From a virus, in the IMG/VR virus record IMGVR_UViG_3300032070_000014, positions 1-38,592 of that record: a stretch of 38,592 nucleotides of DNA; one strand, 5' to 3'. Within the stretch, counting starts at the first letter, position 1; every line of letters begins with the position of its first letter. Positions 1-8,531 of the stretch are shown piece after piece. The position numbers and the translations under genes are program-made. The notes beneath the pieces were generated by a model, which was not told the DNA's origin, searched no databases, and was given only the letters and a program-made list of their open reading frames with translations.

Positions 1-1687
1 TTCCATCCGCGACCTTGAAGTGATTTGTCGCAGTCGTGATTCGAGAGAGAACTGTCGAGTTTCCTCGTGCGTTGTAGTAATCTGCGAGCGCCCGAATCGC
101 GGGAGCGGTGAAGTCGAGATAGCTGTTTCCCCAATACTGAATTCCCGACGTCTCATTGTACCAGCGCCATTCTTGGAAGCCTCCATAGTTGGGCATCGAA
201 GGGTTGAGCTGCTGCGTCTCAAGCAGCTTGTCCAGAGCACGAGTTATCGCCTGATTCATTTGGCCTTGAAATCCGGGGTCGCTTGACAAGGAAAAGAGAA
301 GGAGCTCTCCGCGAAGCATGAAGGGGAGACTCTGGAGGTAGGTTCCTGCGACATGGGGATATGTGCCAGCACTTCGGAACATTCGATCCCAGTTTGCCCA
401 GATCTTCACAGCCAAGGTGACATAGCTCGAATCGCCTGTGGCCTGATACATTTTCGCGAGGCCATAGACGAGAGCTCCATACTGATACACCTGACTTGGA
501 TCCTTGTCAGCTAGATCCCACAGATTGAAGATCTCCCTGTATGTCGGGGAGAGATTCGTCCAGTCATGCGCGTCCAAGAAATAGTATTTCAAGCTGAAAG
601 TCTTCGTCTGCCCAAGCGTCATCGCTCCGAGGAAGGCGTACTGTTTGAGCCAATGAAGGTTCGGAGAGTTTCGCAGAGGCGGCAGCGGGGATCCTGTGAG
701 CGCGTTATCTACGGCTCCGAGAGCAGTCTTGTTGACTCCCCAATCCGCCACGATTGCGAGGCTCGAGCTCACCCCGTCAGGCTTGTCGTGCATGTGAACC
801 ATGAACCATGTCGCATTCCATTGAGCGGCATTCGGAAGAAAGTGCTGATTCGCTGTGTCGTTGCTCTCCTGATCTGCATAGCCGGGCATCCAAACCCATT
901 GATAGCCTAAATGCGGCCCTCCCGTGAACATTGTGGAGCCGAACCAATCGAGCTGATCAAGTGGAACGGCAACTTTCACGTCGCTCATGGCTGACTTCGC
1001 ATAGAAGGTGTATCCGACTTCGAGGTATGCGCGATGCTCCCAGAACGTGTACTCTATCGTCATCCTGAATCCTGTGAGATCCCAGATCTGAGTCAGTCGA
1101 GCATATTCGAGGCCGCCGCTTGTTCCCGACGTCACAGTGTAGTCAGTGGGAGGATAGACATAGCTCAAGTCTAGGTCTGCTGTGCCGTTCCAAACCACAT
1201 GACCCTGAATGGCCGTCATCATAGTTCCTTGCGGGAGATAGAGGATCCTGAAACTGCGATCCTTGGCCTTGCTGAGATCTCCATAGGCTTCTATGAGGCG
1301 ATTCTGAACCGCAAAGGAAAGCGGATTCGGGCTCTCGATCGTGGGCTTCTGAATGACGTCTCGCCTGATCGCGCTTCCCGAGCTCGTAACATGATTTGAG
1401 ATGAATGAGCGAACAGAAGAGGCATAGCTCCAATGGGAGGGACTTGCAGCGAGAAGCTCAAGCATCTTGCCTTGATCGTCAACCCAATAATTGTACGGCT
1501 CAGTGAGAGGCGAGGCTTTGAAAGCGCCTCTGCTCGAATCCCACAGATTCGCGACAGCAGTTGTGGCAGCATTCGAAAGGAACGAGTTCGACGTCGAACT
1601 TGGAAGAGCGGCCTCCGCTGAATTGAAACTTGAAGCTAGAACAATCAGCATCAGGGCTAGGATCCCGATTAACTTCATTCGCCTCAT
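1..1687 (-). CDS. Large secreted protein, C-terminus cut off by window edge
   Basis: An uninterrupted frame of 562 codons runs from ATG at 1687 off the left end, so the C-terminus is missing. GGAGGT lies 10 bases before this ATG, favouring it over the ATG at 1678. The N-terminus is a clear signal peptide: MRRMK, then a hydrophobic stretch (LIGILALMLIVLASS) and a small-residue cleavage region ending AEA. The mature part is rich in Trp, Tyr, Asn and Ser. The distal part (for example FQEWRWYNETSG and LDFTAPAIRALADYYNARG) resembles alpha/alpha-barrel carbohydrate-active proteins, but I cannot name a family. It is the last visible gene of the minus-strand virion operon, so a virion surface, receptor-binding or glycan-degrading role is inferred. 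It could alternatively be a host S-layer-associated enzyme. The frame is certain; the function is not. Confidence 0.8.
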   Translation of the reverse strand, partial: MRRMKLIGILALMLIVLASSFNSAEAALPSSTSNSFLSNAATTAVANLWDSSRGAFKASPLTEPYNYWVDDQGKMLELLAASPSHWSYASSVRSFISNHVTSSGSAIRRDVIQKPTIESPNPLSFAVQNRLIEAYGDLSKAKDRSFRILYLPQGTMMTAIQGHVVWNGTADLDLSYVYPPTDYTVTSGTSGGLEYARLTQIWDLTGFRMTIEYTFWEHRAYLEVGYTFYAKSAMSDVKVAVPLDQLDWFGSTMFTGGPHLGYQWVWMPGYADQESNDTANQHFLPNAAQWNATWFMVHMHDKPDGVSSSLAIVADWGVNKTALGAVDNALTGSPLPPLRNSPNLHWLKQYAFLGAMTLGQTKTFSLKYYFLDAHDWTNLSPTYREIFNLWDLADKDPSQVYQYGALVYGLAKMYQATGDSSYVTLAVKIWANWDRMFRSAGTYPHVAGTYLQSLPFMLRGELLLFSLSSDPGFQGQMNQAITRALDKLLETQQLNPSMPNYGGFQEWRWYNETSGIQYWGNSYLDFTAPAIRALADYYNARGNSTVLSRITTATNHFKVADG

Positions 1688-1742
1688 TCCCTGAGCGACC
1701 TCCTACCAGTAACGGAGTGGTACGTGATCGTATTTCAGTCTT

Positions 1743-2222
1743 TCAGCGAAGCTCTTCGTCCCATTCGAAAGTCACTGAGGCATTGTTTGATCCGCCTGCG
1801 ACCATGTTCACGAGCAAGCTGTTTCCTGGATCAACCGTCCAAGGAGAACCGCTCATATCCAAGATGACTGTGGTTCCTGCTCCGAGCCAATGATCATAGA
1901 CACCATCGCCTTCGGCTGTGACTGTCGGGCCTGTGTAGCAAGCTGCTTCAGGACTTTGGCCCTTGCCCATGCGCCTATTCTTCATGGTTAGACTTGTCCC
2001 GTTGGCTGAGACTGTAGGCGCTTGGGTGATCCTTGCCCTCATTGTCGCATCGCAAGAAACGATGATCTTCGTGACGCGAATGACCTTCGTGCTGCCCGAC
2101 GCCATGAAGAAGAGATAGTTGTTGCCGGTTGCGACCGCCTTCGGCCCTGTCGCGCAGACGAACCCTTTTCCACTGTCTACACATGCTTCGCTACGTGATC
2201 TCACGATCAGACTCTTTGGCAT
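1743..2222 (-). CDS. Beta-rich virion surface/decoration protein (hypothetical)
   Basis: A 159-residue protein rich in Ser, Thr, Gly, Val and Asn, with alternating hydrophobic strands (KVIRVTKIIVSCDATMRARI; TTVILDMSGSPWTVDPGN; ending NNASVTFEWDEEL). This is the pattern of small phage beta-sandwich head-fibre or decoration proteins. There is no signal peptide or membrane segment. It lies between the signal-peptide protein and another beta-rich protein, downstream of the capsid gene in the same orientation, which supports a virion role. No family is recognised, and the assignment rests on composition and context. Confidence 0.7.
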   Translation of the reverse strand: MPKSLIVRSRSEACVDSGKGFVCATGPKAVATGNNYLFFMASGSTKVIRVTKIIVSCDATMRARITQAPTVSANGTSLTMKNRRMGKGQSPEAACYTGPTVTAEGDGVYDHWLGAGTTVILDMSGSPWTVDPGNSLLVNMVAGGSNNASVTFEWDEELR

Positions 2223-2305
2223 CTTCTCATCTACCTACTTACTTACTTTGTTGGGCGTAAAGCCCCGATAGTTTCGGGAAGAAAGCGGGGAATGATTTAC
2301 TGAGC

Positions 2306-2809
2306 CTAGTATTGCGGTGGCTCGGTGTACTCGACCAGAGCGCCTTTGAAATCCAGAACTGTTGTGGCGGCTGCGGGGAAATCTACTTCCAGATGAATCC
2401 ACTGTCCGTCTTGAATGTAAACGTCTACGCTGGGCGTCACTATGCATGTGTGATCTCCAAGGGCGAGACTTGTGGCGTCAGAGATGTCCTTTGTTGATGC
2501 GACTGCTGCGCTTGACACAGCGGTTCCATCGGCAGGCAATGTTCCTACTCTAAGTCGGAAAACAATGGCTGACGATAGGGCTGCGGTTCCAACGGTGTAG
2601 TAGAATCGTATCCGGTTCACTTTCAGTTTGGAACCTGGGCGAATCCTGCTTTGCACTTCAAGAGGTATGACGACTGTTGAGGTTTGGGCTGCGGCGGTCT
2701 TTCGCATGAAGGCTACGTATGAGGCTAGTGTTGCTGCCCATGTGCCTGTGAAGAACAGGCAGGCGAATGCATGGATGAAGAATCGGGCTCCACGAACAAA
2801 GCCGGGCAT
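2306..2809 (-). CDS. Beta-rich virion protein with hydrophobic N-terminus
   Basis: A 167-residue protein whose start is 15 bases past the capsid stop; AGGAG overlaps that stop about 11 bases before the ATG. This supports the long form over an internal Met at residue 35, which has no visible ribosome site. Residues 8-34 are hydrophobic (ARFFIHAFACLFF to YVAF) and could be a signal anchor. The rest is strand-rich (KVNRIRFYYTVGT, SAIVFRLRVG, DGQWIHLEVDF) and resembles small viral jelly-roll or decoration proteins. Position directly after the capsid gene suggests a head-associated or membrane-tethered surface protein. No named family is recognised. Confidence 0.7.
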   Translation of the reverse strand: MPGFVRGARFFIHAFACLFFTGTWAATLASYVAFMRKTAAAQTSTVVIPLEVQSRIRPGSKLKVNRIRFYYTVGTAALSSAIVFRLRVGTLPADGTAVSSAAVASTKDISDATSLALGDHTCIVTPSVDVYIQDGQWIHLEVDFPAAATTVLDFKGALVEYTEPPQY

Positions 2810-2823
2810 CTACAGTTCAGCTC

Positions 2824-4083
2824 CTATGATAAGTTGTAGATGCGGCCCATCTTCGACGTGGCGTCCGTTGAGGTCGGGTTTGTGTTGTAGACGTAGCTGG
2901 GTGGCTTCGAGTCTGTCTTGTCTATGGAGTTGAAGAATCGTTTGATGACGAAGGGTTGCTGTATGCTGACTTTCGCAAGCATCTCCATCGTGCTGTCCAA
3001 GAGTAGCCTTTGCGCGAGGAACTTGGTGTCGAGGAAGATGATTTCTCGGCTGCCTGCTGTGGCGGGCATGAACTTGCTGCCTATGAACGGCATGACACCG
3101 TAAGGCGTAGCCCATGCGAGTGCTTTGAGACCCCAAGCGATCTCAGTCTCAGGGTTCGCGTACCGGACAATGGACATCATTAGCTGCTTGATCTTCTGCC
3201 ATGTCATCAAGTCCGTGACGGCCAAGTTGGGTTTGACGTTCAACAGGACCATTTGCGCGATCATGTTGTCTATGTCAGTGTCTGAGGCATCTGCGCCGTT
3301 CAGGTTTGACTGTAGCTGTGCGTAGGTTCCGGATGAGCCGATGATTTCAGCTCTTATGCCAATGAATCCTAAGTTGTCTCCGCCTGAGTTGAAAGCTGAT
3401 TCAAGTGTAGTTCCTCCGTTGAGGATTTCGTTCTCATCAGTTTCGTTGAGGCTCCATGTCTTGTTGCGGATTTCGATGGCTCTCGCGTCACGGGTTGGGT
3501 ACTGGCTTGCCATTGTAGCTAAGCCCAAGTCAGTCCATCCACCCCATGCTGTGAAAATGTTGACGGGTTTTGAGGCGTTCACATAGGTGTCGCTACCCGG
3601 CGTCTTGGCTGCGGTTGTTTCACTCACACCAAAAGCCGATGCTCTGGCGGTTAGTACATCGTAGTTGGCGACTTTGCCTCGGGCGGTTTCTTGGGCGATG
3701 AGCTCTAAGAGTGGTGTTTCTCGGCGTGTGGTATCTATGATCTCTTGGTCGGTTGTGGTGTGAACGATGGCGCTGGTTGAGTCCAAGTAGCCTTTGGTGC
3801 GTAGGCTGCGTAGACGCATCTTCTTGCGAATCCAGCCGAGGTACATTTGGCGGTGGTCTAGGCCGAGTTCCCCGTTATCCTTCAAGCCTTCGTAGATTAC
3901 GGTGCCTTCAGGGAAGGCTGCTAATCCAACTAGGCCAGCAAGGATACCTGCGGGTGTTCCTCCTTGAACGGGCGGTGTTAGAAGTGCTCTGTCCACTGTG
4001 GAGTAGTATGGTCGAGCAGCTTCTCCTCCGCCTGCTCCTGTAGCTCTGCCTTGTTCGGGGTCAACTAATTTCAGGTGGCTCAT
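2824..4083 (-). CDS. HK97-fold major capsid protein
   Basis: A 419-residue protein directly downstream of the prohead protease, the canonical HK97 order. The N-terminal 60 residues are Gly/Ala-rich and may be a delta-like scaffold segment. Next comes a charged helical stretch (LGWIRKKMRLRSLRTKGYL, about 82-100). The later part has capsid-like features: a long segment around DTDIDNMIAQM, a helical stretch LMTWQKIKQLMMSIVRYANPE, then a P-domain-like end (MPFIGSKFMPA, REIIFLDTKFLAQRLLLDSTM). Assignment rests on length, order and pattern; sequence similarity to well-known capsids is weak, as is usual for this fold. Structure prediction would settle it. Confidence 0.82.
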   Translation of the reverse strand: MSHLKLVDPEQGRATGAGGGEAARPYYSTVDRALLTPPVQGGTPAGILAGLVGLAAFPEGTVIYEGLKDNGELGLDHRQMYLGWIRKKMRLRSLRTKGYLDSTSAIVHTTTDQEIIDTTRRETPLLELIAQETARGKVANYDVLTARASAFGVSETTAAKTPGSDTYVNASKPVNIFTAWGGWTDLGLATMASQYPTRDARAIEIRNKTWSLNETDENEILNGGTTLESAFNSGGDNLGFIGIRAEIIGSSGTYAQLQSNLNGADASDTDIDNMIAQMVLLNVKPNLAVTDLMTWQKIKQLMMSIVRYANPETEIAWGLKALAWATPYGVMPFIGSKFMPATAGSREIIFLDTKFLAQRLLLDSTMEMLAKVSIQQPFVIKRFFNSIDKTDSKPPSYVYNTNPTSTDATSKMGRIYNLS

Positions 4084-4085
4084 TT

Positions 4086-6401
4086 CTATTGACCTCCTGC
4101 TTCAATGACTGCGAGCTGCGAGTCTAGGCTGCCGTCGTCCTGTTGGATGGCTTGCATTCTGCGAACGCTCTCCGGCACAGGTCCAGCGTGTTCCGCGTAA
4201 CCTTTCCGGACAACGATCTTCTTCTGAACAGTTTCGTCAACAACTTTCCTGACAAGTCCTTTGACGTAGCGTTGTAGGCCTTTGACGCCGACGGGTTCTC
4301 CGCCGACTTCTTGGTCGTCTGCTTCTTCAGTGTCCTCGTCGTCTGTTGGGAAGGTGCTGATGAAACGTTGCGGGCGTGGCTTCAATTTGCCCGGCTTGAC
4401 TTCAGGCGGCTTCTGCTCATCGGTTATCGTGGCGAAATCTTCGTAGACACCCAATGTCTCAGGGGTGTCCTCGTCAATTCCTTTCGTCTCGACGCCTACC
4501 GCTTTCGCGATGGCTTTCAAGAATGCAGTGTGCCGTTGACCTTGGGACCGTAGATAAAGCTCGTTGCCGTACAGAGTGTTCATGCCTTTGTTGAGGGCTC
4601 TGCTGCTACCGCTGAGATACTTCTCGATGCGTTCGATGCGTTTGATAGCGGCGCGACCTTTCTCGAGGGCGGGATCTCCCCATTCACCTATCGCGGTTGT
4701 AGCCCTCTCGGGCGCCACGTAGCCGGTTTCCCGGTCGTAGTCCTTACGCGAGTAGGGAAATTCTGGTGTCTCGTCATCGTCATCATCGTCGCCATCTCCA
4801 TCGTCCGAATCGCTCTCAGGTTCAGGCTCCGCTTCTTTGATGGCTGCGCGTCCCGGTTCAGGTACGGGCTCTAGTTCAGGTTCGAGTTCTGGCTCTAGTT
4901 CTGGTTCAAGTTCTGGTTCTGGTTCGTTTTCGGGTTCCGCTTCCTTTCTTTTTGGCAATTTTCCATTTTCTCCTTTTGTTATTACGGTTTGTCCAAACCC
5001 AAGCGTGCTCTTCACACGAATGGGCAAGAACCGTGAAGAATTTGCGAACGCCTTCTCGTAGACTCGGGTTATGGTTGCGACTTCATTCGCTGGCGCTCGC
5101 ACCAGGCTAGTCGCAAAATATTTGATGCTGGAAATCGCATTGACGAGTTTCGTGCCTATCCATTTCTGCGATTGACGAATGGGCACGAACTCCATGCTCA
5201 TGGCGTTGTAGAATCCGTTCTTCAGCTCGTAAGCGACCTGCTTGAAGTTCGGATGAGCTTTATTGACAAGCCACCGAGCCCAGAGGGCGGGCAATCCGCC
5301 GATCTTCAGAATCTTGGATTCAATGAATTTTCCAATCGGAGGCGTGCCCTGATTCTCAATCGGCTTCGCATACGGTGACTCATGATCTAACCAAATGAGG
5401 TTGTGTGGGGCTCGAACCATCGCCTCTTTAGCTTCAACGAGAGCTGGGGTTTCCAGCACATCGCCCTGTAGGTCTTTGATTGGTGCGCTTACGAAACCTT
5501 CAACCAGGAGATCGCCTGCTTTGACTTCGCCGAATGATTTTGTGGCAACTTTGACTTCGAAGGGCATGAAGAGTGAGTATCGTTTGATCTTCAGCGGCAG
5601 AACAACCGGGCCGCGCCCGTAGAATTGTTTCTGGCTTTGATGAGCCATGAAATGCTCGTGGCTCATTCCTGTGTGAGCGTCGTCGCATGATTGGCCTGGG
5701 TGGTCTTGCACTTTCGCCATTTCAGGGTGAACTTCACCTTTGCCTTCAACCACATCGCCCAAGTCAACGTATGTTGGCTCTTCCTCTGCGTCGGCGTAGA
5801 ATGGTTCGCCGTGAAACTCAGGGTCAGCTAAGGGGCCGAGATGGTCCTTGCCCCGGGCCACGCTTGCTACAACTGTCCCAGGTTCTTGATGCTGCTCTTT
5901 TCGTTCCCCAGCACGATAGCCTAGTCCAGATCGTCTTTCTCTACGCTGCTCAATCCGAACGGGATTGTCTGGGTTCGTGTATCGTTCAAGTTGGTGAGTC
6001 TGCTTCTTGTCCAGTTGCGCCTGTCTTGAACGTTGAACCTTGATTCCTCTCTGGCGATCTTCCTCTTTTCGTTCGCCTTCCCGGTATCCGCGCTCCCAAT
6101 CCAGATTCTGCGAGGTCCAGCCGCCGAAATCTTTCACTGTGCTAACAGCAAGATTGTACGCTGCGGTCTTACCGAGCCCAGCTTTCCGAAGAATCCCATA
6201 GAATGCTTTCTTGCGTTCAGCTTCGGAGACTCGGGCTCTCCGTTGGCCTGCACTCATGACGTTATGCCAAATGTTCCCAACAGTAGCCCTAGTACGCTCA
6301 GCAAGTGTGTCCTTAGACCAGTCAGGATGAGCCTTACGCAGACCCGCACCTATCTCACGATACTTCTCATCGAACCATTTCTTCGGCGGACGCTTCGGCA
6401 T
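4086..6401 (-). CDS. Prohead protease with long N-terminal and acidic scaffold-like extensions
   Basis: A 771-residue protein. Residues about 270-430 fit the HK97-type prohead protease (U35/S78-like): VEGFVSAPIKDLQGDV, then WLDHESPYAKPI with a candidate catalytic His near 340, and FYNAMSMEFVPI with a candidate Ser near 401. Residues 1-110 are a basic helical region beginning MPKRPPKKWFDEKYREIG. Residues 110-190 hold two related charged segments (GYREGERKEEDRQ and GYRAGERKEQHQ). After the protease come Glu/Pro repeats (EPELEPELEPELEPEL), an Asp run and a helical C-terminus like an internal scaffold. It ends 2 bases before the capsid start. At about 770 residues it is far longer than the usual 200-300. 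Catalytic assignments are by pattern only. Confidence 0.85.
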   Translation of the reverse strand: MPKRPPKKWFDEKYREIGAGLRKAHPDWSKDTLAERTRATVGNIWHNVMSAGQRRARVSEAERKKAFYGILRKAGLGKTAAYNLAVSTVKDFGGWTSQNLDWERGYREGERKEEDRQRGIKVQRSRQAQLDKKQTHQLERYTNPDNPVRIEQRRERRSGLGYRAGERKEQHQEPGTVVASVARGKDHLGPLADPEFHGEPFYADAEEEPTYVDLGDVVEGKGEVHPEMAKVQDHPGQSCDDAHTGMSHEHFMAHQSQKQFYGRGPVVLPLKIKRYSLFMPFEVKVATKSFGEVKAGDLLVEGFVSAPIKDLQGDVLETPALVEAKEAMVRAPHNLIWLDHESPYAKPIENQGTPPIGKFIESKILKIGGLPALWARWLVNKAHPNFKQVAYELKNGFYNAMSMEFVPIRQSQKWIGTKLVNAISSIKYFATSLVRAPANEVATITRVYEKAFANSSRFLPIRVKSTLGFGQTVITKGENGKLPKRKEAEPENEPEPELEPELEPELEPELEPVPEPGRAAIKEAEPEPESDSDDGDGDDDDDDETPEFPYSRKDYDRETGYVAPERATTAIGEWGDPALEKGRAAIKRIERIEKYLSGSSRALNKGMNTLYGNELYLRSQGQRHTAFLKAIAKAVGVETKGIDEDTPETLGVYEDFATITDEQKPPEVKPGKLKPRPQRFISTFPTDDEDTEEADDQEVGGEPVGVKGLQRYVKGLVRKVVDETVQKKIVVRKGYAEHAGPVPESVRRMQAIQQDDGSLDSQLAVIEAGGQ

Positions 6402-6487
6402 GGCCTGACCTATCCTCTAGAGGGCTCTCTTTCGAACGAAGGTAGCAGCGAGGTTGCCCTAACTACACTATTATTAGGCTGAAAACG

Positions 6488-6751
6488 TCAAGCGCATTCC
6501 GTTTTGATGCAGTCTTGGCAAATCCAGAGGAAATACTCGGGGTTTGTTTCACTCTTGAGTATGCTTCCTCGCAACTTCCATTTATGGCAGATTGGACAGC
6601 GCAGGTTCGGGGTGCGTAGGATCCTGCGAACCCAGTTCTCATGTATGTTGAAGATTTTGCTGAGTTCCCTGATGCTGTGGTTTTCGCTCGCCAGCTTCAG
6701 CGTTACATAATCTCGGGTTGAGAGTTTCCGACGCCGATCCGAGAAACTCAT
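6488..6751 (-). CDS. Small HTH plus zinc-ribbon DNA-binding protein
   Basis: Residues 10-50 form a helix-turn-helix resembling sigma-70 region 4 or resolvase HTHs (STRDYVTLKLASEN, then SIRELSKIFNIHENWVRRIL). A zinc ribbon follows: CPICHKW about 32 residues before CQDC. The start is taken as ATG 6751; an in-frame TTG lies at 6760. It sits between the protease gene and a divergent small gene, so it may control one of the two units. A transcription-regulator role is inferred from domain type. Confidence 0.72.
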   Translation of the reverse strand: MSFSDRRRKLSTRDYVTLKLASENHSIRELSKIFNIHENWVRRILRTPNLRCPICHKWKLRGSILKSETNPEYFLWICQDCIKTECA

Positions 6752-6829
6752 ATTAAGCAAGCCTTACCGAGTGATTCATTATTTGGTAATCCATTGGCAA
6801 GAATACTTGTGAAAGGTAAGGATAATGCG

Positions 6830-7108
6830 ATGAGTTGGCCTGAGTTAGTTGACGACCTGTCACGGCAAGCCGCAATCAAGACCTATTCTCAGACGGAAGA
6901 TTACATTCGCACTAGACTGAAACCGTTTTGGGTTCGTCATATTCGACTTACGAAGTTCCTTCGGCGATTTCTACGGTTAGAGACAACAACACCAGAGTTC
7001 AAGACCATGCCTAACGATCCCTTGATTGCTTATCAGTGGACATCCGAAGTGAGACTCTCAGTTCAACCAAAGTGGCTCTCCGGTCTTTTCCTACGAAAGA
7101 TGCAATAG
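6830..7108 (+). CDS. Hypothetical basic protein, divergent
   Basis: One of very few plus-strand genes in the structural half. From ATG 6830 it encodes 92 residues beginning MSWPELVDDLSRQAAIKTYS; an in-frame TTG at 6794 would add 12. AAGGATAATGCG before 6830 gives a plausible ribosome site, so 6830 is preferred. It is basic and Trp/Arg-rich (KPFWVRHIRLTKFLRRFLRLE), with a likely helical N-terminus. No family is recognised. It diverges from the HTH/zinc-ribbon gene and may be its target or antagonist. Confidence 0.5.
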   Translation: MSWPELVDDLSRQAAIKTYSQTEDYIRTRLKPFWVRHIRLTKFLRRFLRLETTTPEFKTMPNDPLIAYQWTSEVRLSVQPKWLSGLFLRKMQ

Positions 7109-7135
7109 CCCAAATTGGTTCAAGCCGAAGTTGTC

Positions 7136-7642
7136 TTAGCGCCTTTGCCTTCTGGGCGGTGGCTTCCGTTTCAGAGCTGGGCTTTCAGCATGAGGTCGAG
7201 CGGGAAGATTTGAGACAGCTCCAAGCAAACTGATAGGTTGCGGCTTCGGTGGCAGCGACTCAGGCGTGGTCGGTTTCGTTTCCTGTTTCAGAACTGGAAG
7301 CGCTGGCGGTGTGCCAGTTGGTTGAGTGGGCATGGATGATTGAGGCTTAGGCGGTTCAGGCTCATCGTAAATGCAATTCTGTTTGGCTTCGAATTTGAGA
7401 CAGATATAGCGTGGGTTTTCAGGCTCATCAGGTAAGCTGAGGCCGCCATACATATTCATACGGTAGAACTCACAAGTGTAACATTCTGACCGATAGGCCC
7501 AGAGATTCTCCCGCCGATTTGCAAGCCGCTTCACGCAGTTAGGACAATGCCATTTCCCAGCAACCCAAAGCCCCTTAGTTTTGAAATCGTTCTCAACTCG
7601 CCCACAGATGAAACAGCGGGCCATTGGTACAGTCATCGTCAT
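7136..7642 (-). CDS. Zinc-ribbon protein with proline-rich tail
   Basis: A 168-residue protein whose ATG at 7642 overlaps the upstream stop as ATGA, indicating coupling. CFIC and CPNC (about residues 10-13 and 33-36) form a treble-clef or ribbon pair. A second Cys set follows (ECYTCEFY, then CLKF and NCIYDEP), suggesting two zinc sites or an iron-sulfur site. From about residue 95 the protein is Pro/Lys/Arg-rich and probably disordered (ending PPPRRQRR). Nucleic-acid binding is inferred. It may work with the nuclease-like protein encoded just upstream. Confidence 0.7.
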   Translation of the reverse strand: MTMTVPMARCFICGRVENDFKTKGLWVAGKWHCPNCVKRLANRRENLWAYRSECYTCEFYRMNMYGGLSLPDEPENPRYICLKFEAKQNCIYDEPEPPKPQSSMPTQPTGTPPALPVLKQETKPTTPESLPPKPQPISLLGAVSNLPARPHAESPALKRKPPPRRQRR

Positions 7643-8100
7643 AGGGTCTCAACTTTGAGGGGCTGTCTCTTCTTGAATGTCCAGACCTCTGCTCTAGCTT
7701 GAAATCGTGAAGCCAGAAACTTCAATGCGATTCGTTCCTGCTGCGTCGGCTTCGCGTTCCCTGATTTGACTTGAATGACAAGTCTTTGCGAGTCAGGACT
7801 CACAGCAATCAGATTGATTACTTTACAGGTTCCATCAAGCGGCAATACTAAGTAGTGTTTCTTTCGCAAGAGTTGTACTGCTTTCTTGACTCTGTTTCTT
7901 GAGTACTTCAACGATTGGAGGCAACCCGTTTCTAGGCCATTTCCAAATTTGCTTCTCACATACATTCGGGATCGGGAAGAGTTCGATGGATTTTCGTTCA
8001 GCAATCCTTTTTGATCATCGGCTGGCAATACGAATAGCGGACTGGTGCGAGGAGTGCTCTTCTGAGCTAGGATTTCCTCGATTAGCTGCTCGCTGATCAA
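7639..8100 (-). CDS. Holliday-junction-resolvase-like (PD-(D/E)XK) protein, possibly inactive
   Basis: A 153-residue protein whose C-terminal 80 residues follow the archaeal Hjc/Endonuclease pattern: helix RNRVKKAVQLLRKKHYLVLP, then GTCKVINLIAVSP, then LVIQVKSGNAKPTQQERIAL, then a helix and a basic end. The QVKSG strand matches the E/Q-x-K motif. Where active members have an Asp before LIAV, this protein has Asn, so catalysis may be lost. The N-terminal 65 residues are Ser/Arg-rich and unassigned. It lies in the head operon before the protease gene, so a role in genome packaging or processing is possible. A more canonical resolvase is encoded at 30410-30772. Confidence 0.65.
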   Translation of the reverse strand: MISEQLIEEILAQKSTPRTSPLFVLPADDQKGLLNENPSNSSRSRMYVRSKFGNGLETGCLQSLKYSRNRVKKAVQLLRKKHYLVLPLDGTCKVINLIAVSPDSQRLVIQVKSGNAKPTQQERIALKFLASRFQARAEVWTFKKRQPLKVETL

Positions 8101-8208
8101 TATTCATTCACATCGTCACAATTAGCCAGCTGGAAGGATCCTCGAAACTCGCCAGTTCTCCGACGTCAGAAAACAAGCCAGTTTCGTCTCGAGGAAGGCA
8201 TTTCGCTC

Positions 8209-8526
8209 TTAGTCGCCTTCGTTTATTTGCCACCAACAGCGGCAGGTTACATGAGCGGGCATGGTCGGTAGAAATTCTTCAGCGGGATCATATTCGCCTT
8301 CATTGCCTTCGCAGATGTCGCAAACCTTCTCATCGCCCATGGTGGTCCATGCAAGTTTCCGGCCTGACGGCTCGCCTGTTACGGTTTGATAGTCATCTTC
8401 GACTACGGCGAATTGTTCACGGATGGCTGTGTTGAGGCTGCTCCATGTGAGGTGATGCGACAGGTCGGCTAGGCGAGCAAGTAGGCCCTTGAGGCTTTTC
8501 CAGAAATCTTCCGCTGCGATGCTCAT
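8209..8526 (-). CDS. MuF/SPP1 gp7-type head morphogenesis C-terminal domain protein
   Basis: A 105-residue protein whose second half matches the MuF minor-head signature: AWTTMGDEKVCDICEGNEG, an acidic segment, then PAHVTCRCWW. The Trp, Asp, CxxC and HxxCRC-like residues are all visible. In phages this domain follows the portal and joins portal to head. Here it is a separate short gene while the upstream fusion ends in a MuF-N-like helical region, so the two products probably make one split MuF. GAGGAT lies 7 bases before the ATG but is buried in an RNA hairpin (see 8532-8654). Confidence 0.8.
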   Translation of the reverse strand: MSIAAEDFWKSLKGLLARLADLSHHLTWSSLNTAIREQFAVVEDDYQTVTGEPSGRKLAWTTMGDEKVCDICEGNEGEYDPAEEFLPTMPAHVTCRCWWQINEGD

Positions 8527-8531
8527 GATAA

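Noticed and set aside
4860-4935. Independent plus-strand Ser/Gly-rich protein over the repeat
   Set aside because: It is the complement of the Glu/Pro repeat of the prohead protease and is low complexity only.
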